DNA from: Rhodamnia argentea
Taxonomy: Eukaryota; Streptophyta; Magnoliopsida; Myrtales; Myrtaceae
Assembly: GCF_020921035.1 (NCBI RefSeq)
Contig: NC_063156.1
Location: forward strand, 26,646,283-26,710,282
Length of the DNA stretch: 64,000 nucleotides
Direction of reading: 5' to 3'
Position 1 is the stretch's first letter. Every line of letters starts with the position of its first letter. Both the position numbers and the translations under genes were made by a program. Below are positions 24,690 through 36,516 of this stretch, piece after piece. The notes beneath the pieces were generated by a model. The model worked only from the letters and a program-made list of their open reading frames with translations. It was not told the DNA's origin and searched no databases.

Positions 24690-25107
24690 CATGAATGGCC
24701 AAAACCACCACAGGGCACAAGTGCTACCTACACAAACCCGCGGAGGCCATACCTGTGAACATGACCCCAGCAGACAACATTTGCCATCGAAATGGACCCA
24801 CCGGCTCAGCTACGCACCCGGAGAAGAGCAGCGTTCAATCTCTGCACCAACTCCAACAACTCCTAAAGACATCGTCAACTGCTCTCACATGGCCCCGGGG
24901 TTGCGTGCGAGCCCGACGAATCTCGGCCGTCGGACCACTTCCGATCCTCGCGATACAGCGGTTGAAATCCGCCGGACTCGTCTTCGGGTCGGCCCGGATC
25001 CACGAATTGCTCCAAAATCGAACCCCCCCCTAGTTTGCCCAGACACGTGCGAGGTGCCTGCATGTCGCTCGGCAGGATGGAAGCCTGCTGCTATTCAGGT
25101 AAAATAA
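24690..25107 (+). other. Isolated GC-rich block with overlapping open frames, unassigned
   Basis: About 400 bp of markedly higher GC sit inside AT-rich DNA. Overlapping open frames run on the plus strand (24691-25107, 138 codons; 24695-25033, 112 codons) and a shorter one on the minus strand (24875-25063). I recognise no domain in any of them. It could be a captured or decayed gene fragment; nothing shows that it is expressed. Confidence 0.3.
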
Positions 25108-25750
25108 TAATAGCTAGTCGGAATTTGTTTTGCTTGCTGGGGGTGGCGTGGGTTGTCGCTCATTTATGCACTTTGGGTGTGACGTCTCTTTCGTCCAGCT
25201 ATCCCCAATCCCTATTGAATTGCCTTTGATCTGCACGTAATTACGTGTTGGGGTTTTGCATGTTTTTCACCGTCTCTTCGCTGGCCGAAGTAAAAAAAAA
25301 AATTGATTGGGTAATTATTCTTAATCTACTGTGGGATTAATAACTTGTATTTTATAATAGAAAAAATTAAAAAAAAAATAAATATTCAAAAATTATCGTA
25401 CAATTCATTCTTTCGAGAATTTGTGATCAGCAACATGACGTTATCCTCATAATCGCCCAAAGACTATTATATTAGCAAAGTTTATTTTAAAAATCTTATC
25501 AAAGGGCGTGAATGTCAGGGTTAAAGAATTGTGAGGAAATTACCTTTTACAAGCCACAGAGCTGGCTTAACACTTGAAAGCTAGCTAACCTCGATCCTTT
25601 CGAATCCCAGCAGATTCTTTGCGGAGCTTCGAATGCTCTCTCCACTTTGTTTACAGTCGGCAAACGAATGGATATCTCTCTCCTGTTTGGGTTTCGTTAA
25701 CCTTCGTCTGAACACGACCGAGGTCGCTGCACCAGGCCACCTATGCCTAA
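25108..25750. other. Intergenic DNA, no feature seen
   Basis: AT-rich sequence with A/T homopolymer runs and no supported gene or element. Confidence 0.5.
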
Positions 25751-26254
25751 CGAGAGGATAAAAAAAAAATTCAAATAAGGATTTAAAGTGCCTTATTTTC
25801 TCAAATAAAAGGCATAAAATACTTTCATTATTTAAAAAAAGGCCCGATAAGGGCATTTTGTCATTTAATTTTTTTTTCTTTTTCTTTTCATTTTTTCTAT
25901 TTTTTTTTTTCTTTTTGTTGGGGTTGGCGAGGGCGACCTAGCCCGGGCCTTGGTAGGCCGAGGTCTGGGCGACCCTTGCCAGAGTATGGTCGGTCCTCGC
26001 CTAGGCGAGGCTTGAGACGGCCTCAACCATCCCTCGCCGGTGGTCGGCTATCGTCCGAGACCCGTTCTTGGTGAGAAGGACAAAAAAAGAAAGGAAAAAA
26101 AAAAAAAAATCAGAAAATATAAAATGACGAAAATACCATTAGTCATGCCATTTTTTAAAATAATGAGGGCACGTCAAGTTCTTATTTAAAATAAAATCCA
26201 CGTCATGCTCTTATTTGAAAAAAATAAAGACACTTTAAATCCTTATTTTTCTCG
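25751..26254. mobile_element. Long-TIR foldback DNA element with GC-rich core, about 504 bp
   Basis: The left arm contains TCAAATAAGGATTTAAAGTG. The reverse complement of the right arm contains AAATAAGGATTTAAAGTGTC, starts CGAGAAAAATAAGG and continues to align for about 110 bp (AAATAAGGGCAT-like words, then GGCATTTTGTCATTTAAT against GGTATTTTCGTCATTTTATA). Between the arms lies a core of about 170 bp with GGCGAGGGCGACC, GGCCGAGG and CTCGCC words. Long arms and no coding capacity fit a Mutator-like or foldback MITE. Part of a related copy is at 52320-52575. Confidence 0.75.
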
Positions 26255-28215
26255 TTTATTGATGAGCCAACTTTATTTGTGGTACCATATCGACACCACT
26301 TATTCATTCCGCGCTCCTTTTAACAATCCCATGTCGATAATTTGACTAGGCTTACTAGGAAAGCGATTCGACGGAAGAATTGCGTTCGCACGAATTGAGA
26401 TAGCCACAGGACTTGATCATCTAATTAAAGGCTTAATCGACCCAATTGTGCAAACCGTGAAATATATTAAAGAAGCAAAACTGTCCTCGAGCCGACATGA
26501 ATCCTGTTGATTTTTTTTTCTTTTTGTGAAAAAGATTCATCTTAGTTCCATAATTAATTTTAGCTTCCTCTAAGATGGTCCGACATGAATTCCTTCAAAA
26601 TGAAAAGGATGTCCAAAACTTATCATCACCCATGTAATTTGCCTTCTCTTGCACGACAACATAGGAAGAGTACGAAGCAAGCATCGACGGGGATTACGTT
26701 CTTGTAGGCCACTCTAATTAGTTAAATATAAAGGAATTTAAAATAGTAAAAAATTGCGAAAGAAAAAGATGTTCATCTAGATATTCCAAGTTGTGGGTCC
26801 CCCTAAAAACATTGAAATAGCTGGGGGACCAGAATATTTTGGTAGCAATTTAGATCAAAATAATGAGCATTCAAGAGTCCTTTTCCCGGTTCGGGTCACC
26901 TTCGACAATGAATGCAAGAGGATGGTTCAGGCATGCACCCCAAATTCAATGTGTCTTCACTACACACACATCTGCCTTCTATTTTCGTTTTCATTTTGCC
27001 CCATCCAATAATTGTTGGGCCACGCCTGTCTCTTGAACTCGAGAATAGGGGCGACACGTCAAATTTGGATGATCAGGGTGGACGCACATGTACGAAAGGA
27101 ATAACACCGACTCTTTCATCGTGTCAGCAAGTCCAACTCAAAAGGTTACGCTGATAGACGGAAGGAGACCACATGAATATAATGATGTGAGACAATATTT
27201 TAACGGCGAACTCTATTTTAATAGCGAATCCTATATGCATATTCTTTTTTTATCGAAACAAGTCAGTCAATAACACAATTACTCGTCCTAGCAAATTGTG
27301 GGTTCACCTAATCCTCATGGGTTACATCACCTCAAATCACATAGAGGAAAAAATGTTCAAAGAGTTGGTCAATAATACACTTTATTCATCCTAGACAATG
27401 GGTTCACCTAGGAAAATAATTTAAAGAGTTAGTTCATGATGGACCCTACTCATCCTGAGGAAAAAAAAAAAATGTGGGTTCATCTAGACTAGACATGGGC
27501 ATGCCTGGGTGTGCACCATATAGCTTAGGGGCTTAGGGACCTATGTACATACTTGGAATTTTCATTTTTAGGCTTCGACGATTCAAAGCCCTAGATAATG
27601 TGGTGTATGTGGACCAATAATTGTCATTAAATTCCAAATAATGGGATAGCAAAACGACTGGTTCAGGAATCAACAGGTGTATGGATGGATTGTACATGCT
27701 CTCGTAAGATGGCGTTTACGAAAAAAATTGGAGATGAATGCCCAAAAAGGAAGAACAAGCATGTGGTACGAAGCAAACGCAGATGTGCTGAAACCCTTCA
27801 AAAGAGTGCACAATAACTAGTGCGAGAATACGAGACATCTCGAATCTTTCCTATACATATCTTGTCGAGAATCTTTCCTATACATGTCTTATCGATTTCT
27901 ATATCCACTTTTGGGCGATATCTGTTTCATTCGAGTTAAGGAATAGAATGAAATCGTGTCCGGACTGTGATGACAGGGCGACTGAGTCCGGTGCTGCGGT
28001 CGACCCTTGCTAAGACATAAGAGCTCTTAAATTTGATTTTTATACTATTTGGAAGAGTACATTGATAATTGATATATCACAAAGGAACAAAGAAACAAGG
28101 TCTCGTCAGTTACTTTGAATAGAGTATTTAGGTTATTATTCAACAAAGAGCCTCCATGCCTCGATTGTACCGTTTGAGAGGGGCCTTGTGGCTCATTGGG
28201 GAAAAATTGACCGAC
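26255..28215. other. Intergenic DNA
   Basis: No gene seen. A 26-27 bp phrase GAATCTTTCCTATACAT(A/G)TCTT is directly repeated at about 27843-27895. Several AT-rich segments resemble repeat debris. Short plus-strand frames at 26793-27273 show no domain. Confidence 0.5.
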
Positions 28216-29080
28216 CTAATTTATGCTAGGGGTGAGCAAACTAGATCAAACCAGCCCGGACCAAAAGGAGATCGGATTGGACCGGTCGGGTTGATCCGGT
28301 CTTTGAGGTGGGCGGTCCAATCCCCGGTCCTAATAAATGGGACCAGTGATCGGGTGGTCCGATTCCCCAGTTCCATGGTGGATGAGACCGAAGTGGATCG
28401 CCCAAAATATATATAATCAATGTTAGTGTAATAAAAAATTAGACTTTTTGAAAAACTAATTAACCTAAATTTTCCATCTTTTACTTGACACTCATTCCTC
28501 TCCTCTCCTCTCGCTCGACGCTCGCATTTTGCCTTCGCAACACGGCCTCCTATCGTGTTTTTCAATATGCAGTCTCCGATTGTGTTTTGTCTTAACTCAA
28601 TATGTGTTTTTTCTTTACTATATTATGCAAACCCATTATTTTGTTCGCATTTGGATTTAGTGAAATGCAAGTGTAATCTCACTTTGAGCTTGATTCTTTC
28701 CAATTCGAGGAGAATGATGTAGGAGCATAATCCCGTTTCAATTGTTTTAAGTTTTTTTCTTCCTAATTTAGTATTTTCTCATTATTTTAGGATTATAAGT
28801 ACTCATGTGATAGTTGTACAATAGTCATGTGTATGTTTATTAGGTTAAATAGTTGAGATTGGAAGTTGTTAGTTTGGATCAAGGATTAAATTTCTATAAG
28901 TAGCTGGTATTAGCGGTCCTATTGGGACCGGACCGGGACTAGATCGGACCATCGGTCTCGGGACGATTCGGTCCTCGGTCTTAAACATTTGGGGGCCGGT
29001 ACTACCAATCATGTCCTTTGTTCCATATAGGGACCGGATCGGCCCAAATAATGTACACAGCACTAGTCCATGCCTAACAT
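28216..29080. mobile_element. Possible hAT-like non-autonomous element, about 860 bp
   Basis: It begins near TAGGGGTGAGCAAACTAG. GC-rich subterminal regions carry repeated CCGGTCC, GACCGG and GGTCCGAT words in opposite orientation at the two ends (28245-28400 and 28910-29045), around an AT-rich middle. The right end, read in reverse, starts TAGGCATGGACTAGTGC, only loosely matching the left. TAGGGGTG termini are seen in plant hAT MITEs. No target-site duplication was found, so both the borders and the superfamily are tentative. Confidence 0.45.
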
Positions 29081-30357
29081 TTTCTATTGGGCTTGGTGTC
29101 AATCCATGTCCTTGTGACATAGGCCGCTAACTCCTAACCTTTTCTCTATTTCTTGCCCTATGTGGCATTTTCCTTACTTCTACCATCTATGGCCTTTAAG
29201 ACTCGTAATTTGTGTTTGGTAATAAAAACACGAATGACAACTATTCTCTTTCCTAACCTATTTCTAGCCATAATTAGATTCTTCTATTCTTATTCTTTGG
29301 ACGAATTTTTGAGCAGAGACACGCGTTTGATAACAACATAATTTTTTTTTCCTCAAAACATAAATTCATTTGATAACAACACAAAGAATTTATATAGTTG
29401 GGAGATCGACAACTGGAGGCCGGCGAATGGCAATCGGGGACTAGAGACAGGTGAACCACGCCCGGAGACCGGGGGATCGACAGGGGGTGACCGACTGCGG
29501 GGATGAGAGAGCGAGGGAGACCGCACACGAAAGGAGAGGATGTGAGCGTTGAGAAATTTTATTTTTGTTTATGTTCTAGAATAGACAATTAAAAAATTTT
29601 CTTCTTCTCATTTTTGTTCAAAGCCTATTTCCGGGGCAAAAATTTATCCTAAAAATGAAAAAATGAAATTATTTTACCAAATATATTTCTATTTCAAAAC
29701 CCGTTTCCCCGGAACAGAAAAAATTAGAAAAACAGGAAAATAAAACTGTTTTCATGCACACCCTAAGTCTTTACGCGGGGGGGAGGGGTGTGGAATGCAA
29801 ATAACTTTTAGGTGAAATGACTTTTTTCTAAATGCAAATAATGCTTGGTAAAGTCTAATTTAAAATACATTGGGAAGCCATTTTGGTTTTAATGTTGTTT
29901 GGAAAAAACTATGACTTTTACTCTCTTTTAAAAAAAAAAAAAAGGCAAAAAAAACTTCAAACTCTTGCTGGCGAGCCAAATCTGGTGTCGGCCAGCCTTG
30001 CTCGAGGTCGCCGACCGCCAAAATCTAGCCTCGCCGATCGCCGCTAGTTAGATTCAGCCTCGTCTGTTAGTGTCTTGTGATAAGGGCATTTTCGGATTTC
30101 TAAAGTTTTGCGAGGGCAAAGTTGGAAGAAAAAATGGGCCTGTCTTGGGTTAAAGGGCTTTTAGAAGACTTTGGAAATGCAAGTGCAACGCATATCTGCT
30201 TAGATGAGTTGAAAAAAAAAAAAACAAAAAAACAAGAACTTGGGCCTTTTCTGTTTAAAAAAATTAGCGGACGAACAAAGTTTTGGGCTTTCGAAATGGG
30301 GTCCACTGTGAAGGTCCATATATAAATTGCTTAAGCAATTCAGGGCGCGCGTACGCT
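29081..30357. other. Repeat-rich region upstream of the PPR gene
   Basis: Two further composite blocks are visible: 29200-29770, AT-rich arms around a GC-rich segment (29400-29545) and ending GTTTTCATGCACACCCTAAG; and 29800-30120, A/T arms around a core with GCTCGAGGTCGCCGACC words. Both have the arm-core-arm design of the 25751 element but clear matching ends were not found. The last 200 bp should hold the PPR promoter; no TATA box stands out. Confidence 0.4.
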
Positions 30358-33300
30358 ATGCTGCTTCGCTCCGTCCGCGCATCGCTTGCCACCGTCAGCC
30401 GCTACTTCTCGGCGGAGGCTGTGGCGGCGGGCAGCCCGTCGGCGGCCTCCGCCCCGGGGACGGCTTCGAAGAGAAAAGGCGGAGACACGCTGGGGAAGAG
30501 GCTGCTGAGCCTGGTGTACGCGAAGCGCAGTGCGGTGGTGACCATTCGCAAGTGGAAAGACGAAGGAGGCGCGGTGCGCAAGTACGAGCTCAATCGCATC
30601 GTCAGAGAGCTTCGCAAGCTCAAGCGCTACAAGCACGCCCTCGAGGTTCTCTTCTCTCTGTGTTGAGCCTATTTACTTTTACGAGGTCAGCCGTATAGAA
30701 GCACAAAGTGAAGAGTCGATTCTTCGGAGAGATGGAAAAATGCAAAGCTCTGAAAGAGAGCTCTGTATTTCGAAATTATATGTATATCGGAGCTCTATAG
30801 TTCGTATTTATAGGTAGATAGGAGCTAAGCAAGTGGTTGGTATTGAGTACGTTTCTCGACATGGTGGTAATTCGTAAAACCATGAGACAAATTAGATGGG
30901 TACTGTTTTTCTTTCCTTTGGCGATTGGGACATGATGTTGAATGGGTTGCGGAAGAGTTGACAATGAAAAGTAAAAGACAAGGAACTCGTGGCCTCTTGT
31001 CTATTGTTTGGAAAATCTGGCATGTGAATACATCTTGATCTTAGTTTAATTTGATTTCACTAAAATTTAGTGGGTGATTAAGAATCTTTGTCGCTAATTG
31101 CAAATGTGTCGATGAGTTCTTCATAATTGGAGATACCAGTTACTGCTGGCAGTAATGGTGTGTTGTAATTCTAGTCAATGCATAACACCCGCACTCTCTC
31201 TATCTCTCGGGGCCATTATCGAGAATAGTGTTGGTGGAGGAAGAAGGGAGAATGGATGAGAATTGCCCTAGTGGTAGGAAGATGTGCAGATGTTACCATG
31301 TTTGCGGCAGTGCTTTGTTCTTGTTGTGGCAACGAGGCATGGTTGCCCAGCAATGGTGGTAGGAAATGGTGAATTAGGGGCTAATTGTGATTGTGCTGAT
31401 GTTGATGCTGGTGACATTACAGAAATGACTGGGTAGCCTTGTTATCCGTCTTTATATCCTCATCCTGTTATTCCCTTTCCTTTCCTACTTCCTTTTTTTT
31501 ATACATTTATTCAGAATTGGTCTATTGTCCCCTAATAGTGGATTCCCATAGTTGACCCGACTACAAGATAAGATGAGTTAACTTATAGCATCTCATATCC
31601 AATTAGTCTTGGTATTACTATTGAAATTGTACTGTACTACCATAGACACGGTGAATTTTTTTTTTTGTTTTTTTTATCTGAACTGGGCCAAGCGCTTAAA
31701 GCTTTTAGATGTTGATTATTAAGTTATGGGAGAGAGATGTACCTGAAAAAAAAAAATGTAAAGAGAGGGAATGGTCTTTTTTTAATATCCACGTGGACAA
31801 GTACATAAAAGTATTAATTATTATAAATAAATACTTAGCCTTTCGGCAAAATGAGATGGCAAGTACTACTTATGGTCAGTTGCGTACTCAAACAATTGCA
31901 GTGCTTTCTAAGGTACTAAATAATGAAAACTCTTTTATAAAATCCTTGTTGTGTGTGCAGATAAATCTTTCAAGTCATTGAGGTTTTTGGGAAAAGTTGC
32001 TTGAAGATGTTAATGCAGGAATAACATTTATTGGCACATCTATAAGGCCTTTTTTTGCTTCATTGAACAGAGCTTCCAGGGAACCTACAAAATGTACCTA
32101 AGGAATTTTTCGGTTGATAGCAGGAGCTCAATGTCCTTAGACTCAACAAGTTGCTTATAGAAGGCCAACATGTCTCGATCCTTGCATGGCTTCATATCTT
32201 GTAATTTAAAAACTAGTCTAGTCTTGAACTTGTGATAGAATGTTTATAATGTGAATGCATAATGTTCTGTTACGTATTTTTCTTTGTAGATATGTGAATG
32301 GATGAGGTTACAGCAAGATATCAAACTGTTAGCCGGTGACTATGCTGTTCACCTAGACCTGATTGCTAAAGTTCGTGGGCTTAACAGTGCAGAGAAGTTC
32401 TTTGAAGATCTTCCATCTCAGATGAGAGGGGAGCATACCTGCAATGCTCTCCTCCACAACTATGCCAAGAAGCAGCTGTCCAGCAAAGCTGAGGCCTTAA
32501 TTGAGAAAATGTCTGATTGCGGTTTCTTGAAGAGCCCTCTTCCCTATAACCACATGCTATCGATGTATGTGTCCAGTGCACAGCTGGAGAAGGTTCCCGA
32601 AGTGATTGAAAAGTTGAAGAAGAGCACTTCACCAGACATAGTCACCTATAATCTGTGGTTAACGACCTGCAAGGTGCAAAATGATGTTGCTACGGCTGAA
32701 AGGGTTTTCCTTGAGCTAAAGAAGGCAAAAGTACCTCCTGACTGGTTTAGCTACAGTATTCTGACCAATCTCTACATAAAAAATGCCTCTCTGGAAAAAG
32801 CATTATCTGCTATAAAGGAGATGGAAAAAAGGACTTCACGTAAAACTCGGGTCGCATACTCATCTCTCCTGAGTTTATACACGAATATGGGAGACAAGGA
32901 CGGGGTTCATCGGATATGGAAAAAGATGAATTCATTATTTCCGAAAATGAATGATGCTGAATACACTTGCATGATTTCATCAGTTGTAAAACTTGGGGAC
33001 CTCAAAGAAGCGGAGAAGCTCTATACTGAATGGGAGTCAGTTTCTAAAACTGGCGATCCTAGGGTCGCAAACATACTTCTTGCTGCTCACGTGAACAATG
33101 GCCAGATGGAAATGGCAGAGAAATTCTATGAACGGGTTGCAAAAAAGGGGGTTGCTCCTTGTTACACTACTTGGGAGCTTCTGACATGGGGTTATCTGAA
33201 ACAGAAGCAGATGGATAAAGCTCTTTATTATCTAAATAAGGCTATTGGTAGTGTTGAAAAATGGACGTTTGACAGAAAGTTGATTGCGGAATTATTTGAG

Positions 33301-33546
33301 AACCTGCAAGAGTGTGGAAAGGTTGAAGGAGCAGAGGAACTGCTAGTTATTCTTAGAAATGCTGGCCATGTGAGTACCGAGGTCTACAATTCACTGCTGC
33401 GAACTTACGCCAGAGCTGGTGTGATGCCACTTGTTATTGGTGAGCGGATGAAGAAAGATGGTGTATCCATGAACGATGACACTTCTAAGCTACTGGATGA
33501 AACAAGCAAAATGTGCGTGACCGAAGTTTCATGCAAATTTTCCTAA
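30358..33546 (+). CDS. P-type pentatricopeptide repeat protein, mitochondrial (At4g02820-like)
   Basis: RNA-binding helical-repeat protein of the organelle; family members bind single-stranded organellar RNA for stability, splicing or processing, and the target of this one is unknown. Exon 1 is 30358-30645 and exon 2 is 32290-33546, with a 1,644-bp intron (GTTCTC donor, TTTGTAG acceptor), giving 514 residues, close to the Arabidopsis length. The N-terminus MLLRSVRASLATVSRYFS is Arg/Ser-rich with no acidic residue, as in mitochondrial presequences. The join reads YKHALE|ICEWM, matching the family. Repeats of about 35 residues follow, for example SPDIVTYNLWLTTCK, DWFSYSILTNLYIKN and TEVYNSLLRTYARAG. 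There is no E, DYW or SMR domain. The frame opens upstream at 30283, but ATG 30358 gives the targeting peptide. Confidence 0.94.
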
Positions 33547-36516
33547 CGAAGGTTTGAAAATAAAGGAAGAAAATGCCTTTTCATATGGATGCAGATGATT
33601 GAGGTTTTTCATTCTGCATAATTGGTTGATAATTTATGTTGATTCATTAGGTAGACAGTTATATTGTGGAATTGAGATAGGTTACACTCATCTGGATTTA
33701 GTTGCAAGTCCTCAAGTCAACAAGCTAATTGGGTTTATTCAGTCATTTGTTGATTGGGCGATGGCATTTTTCTCGACTTTTCTTTGTTGAATCCACTCCT
33801 ATCTGTCAGAGCAGGCATTGATATGGGAAGGTCCATGTCCTGGACAGTGCAAGCAATTTGTTTTTCATTTAAATTGGTCACCAGCTACTCAAGCGGTTGC
33901 TAGCATTGGAGGCAATGGACAGCCTTGTGTGCGGCATCGAAATCCATAAGGAACATCATCTTCATCCGTGGAGTAGGGAGGAGAGAGTTGGACCCCGAAC
34001 CAAGATTCAGCCTCGAACTTCCTTCAAATCCCAAAAGTTGAACGTCGCAACTCACAAGAATTACAGGTATTCTCGTCGGAGCAATAGGCGCTTGATGTGA
34101 ATCATTCAAAGTCGTTCCAGTTTATATTATCAACAGGAATGACATTCTCAGGATCGTTTAAGCATTGGCTGCATTACCCACGTCAGACCGTGCAGTGTCT
34201 TTTGGCACCTAGTGCTTGCCAAGGCCACCCCTGTTTTCACATGCTTATATTCCCTCGGTTCTTTTCTATTATAGCTTGCAATTCTGAAGTTATTTGATTC
34301 GGCAGAGTGTTTTGATGTATAATCAGTTGATGAATGGACAAGTTAGGTGAGTAACTTCCTTTTTGGAACCAAAACTGAACAACAGAGTTCTCAGAGGGAT
34401 AATCATCAATTTGTTTTTTTTTTCCATGCATAGACACTTTCAAATCCGGTTAAAGACAGGTCATTCTCCCTCAAATTAGAGGTATTTACATAGTATGATT
34501 TCCTTGTGGCACAATCTTTAGGAGGTTGCACTCTATATAACCCAAGCTTGACATCTCATGGTTCATGGGGTACATCTGTCCGGTAGTTCTGTCCAATCAC
34601 CTTAGCAATTGAGATTGTTTGCTATTAGGGCATGATTGACTAAGTTGATAACTATAGCGAAATCAAAATTCTCATCGCCAAATGGGGATTATGTCGACCA
34701 TTCCGAGCGGGTATCTCTCTTCGTCTTCGGACAATTAGGATGGGAACCAAATAAAGGTACTGGGTCACCTTATTTTTGCACAAACTTGGTGCTTGAAGAT
34801 CATCATTCACCTCTAGGACACCTCCAAAGAACTAGGTTGGTGAGGTCATTGAACGTTGACAGAAGAAGATAAGGACAGTTCCAAAAGGATCCAAAGAAAT
34901 AGGATCTAAACCAAATATGCACTCCCTCTTCTCCAAGCAGAGAACGAGGTGGTGATGAAATTGATGTACCAAAGCTTACCTCGATTATTGACAATAAAAA
35001 ATAAAAAATAGTCGACCAAAAAAAATATTGAAAATTGAAAAATTCATCTGTCCAATGACACGTGTAAACATCTGAGATCTGAGGCACCCATTTTTATCCT
35101 AAACTGGCTCAATATGCATCATCTCTACATCTGGATAACCAAACCACTTTTGATTCTTGACTTTGCCAAAAATATAAAAGTGGAACGGTGATGAAGTTCT
35201 AATCCAGGTACCTCGAAAAGATGGCATTTTCAGAAACGACAAAATCATTTTCGGTTCGTTTTTTCTTATTTATAATATTAAAATTTATGTACGGTGTTCA
35301 CTTAGTGCCAAATCGGAGAAATTCCGCAAAATTGATTACGTAGCATTTATAATTAAATTTTAAATATGATGTGGTAAATTTTTGAAAAAAATTCAATTCA
35401 CTTGGATTTTTAAACATAAAAATAAGCTAAACAATTTTAAAAATAAAAAATAAATAAATAGATAGAGGACTTAGATAGGCGGCGAGGCTGTGCCACCCTT
35501 TCTTTCTTTCTTTTTTTAAATTTTTTAAGTTAATTGACTTTGTTTTTTTAAAATTTCCTGATTGGACATTCGTGAGCCATGTTGACTGCAAATACTAATA
35601 AAAATAGGTCATGTGAGATTTCCAGCCAACTAGATCGGAATTGGTACATAAGTGATATTTTTACAAAAAAATTGGCACTTAAGTTATCCAAAAAAAAAAA
35701 AAGTCTTGGTACTAAAATGAATGGCATACACAAGTTTTGACACTTCTGATGTCCTTTTGCCCTTAAATAACTATCTCAAACACAAAAAGGGTTTTAATGT
35801 TTGAATGGAATTTGAGGTTTTTCCTCGATATTTGGACTTGAATATGAAAACTAATTCAGTTCATAGCGAGTCGAATGCTGATAATATGCTTGCTAATTAA
35901 ATTGTTCGTAGGCTAGGAATCATCAAAGTTTGCTTCGGTTGACATGAAATATGCAAACTTAAACTCGACCAATCTATATGAATGGACTCAAAACAGGAGT
36001 AAGATTAAGAGCTAAGCTGAAATGGATAAAGCTAACTCGAATTTCTGTCTAAGCAAAGTTAGGAAGTAGGGCCATTAAAAAAATACTAGATTTACAAGGT
36101 TCATTTTCGGAGAAGATAGAGACTTTGATCATATAATGTTATGCATATTCTATGCAACAATTTTATTGGTAATTACAGTAAGGTCGCGCATTTAGAACAG
36201 GAAACATGAAATGAAATCTGTATCATATGTCCAAATTGAAGTACACATTCACCTGAAATATGTCTAGAACCATCCCTGACATGGAGCCCCAAGAAATGGG
36301 GAAAGACTTGGCTCGACCACGATCCCTGGTCATATACAATCATGAACTTTTGATTTTGCAGGTGTAATGCGATATGCACATGATCAACGACTATAATCAA
36401 CCCAAATCCATCACAGAGGGGCCGGTGAGATCACCATCAGAAACATGCCAATTACCCGGACAAGTGCAATGATGCAGAGAGGCAAGTTGAGACTCGACAC
36501 AAATTTAGGATGATTT
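33547..36516. other. PPR 3' region and intergenic DNA
   Basis: No gene seen on either strand. An inverted-repeat-like pair (GTGTTCACTTAGTGCC near 35296 and GGCACTTAAGT near 35670 in opposite sense) around a GGCGGCGAGGC patch suggests another degenerate foldback element at about 35290-35700. The last 300 bases would be the 3' UTR of the minus-strand GH3 gene. Confidence 0.45.
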
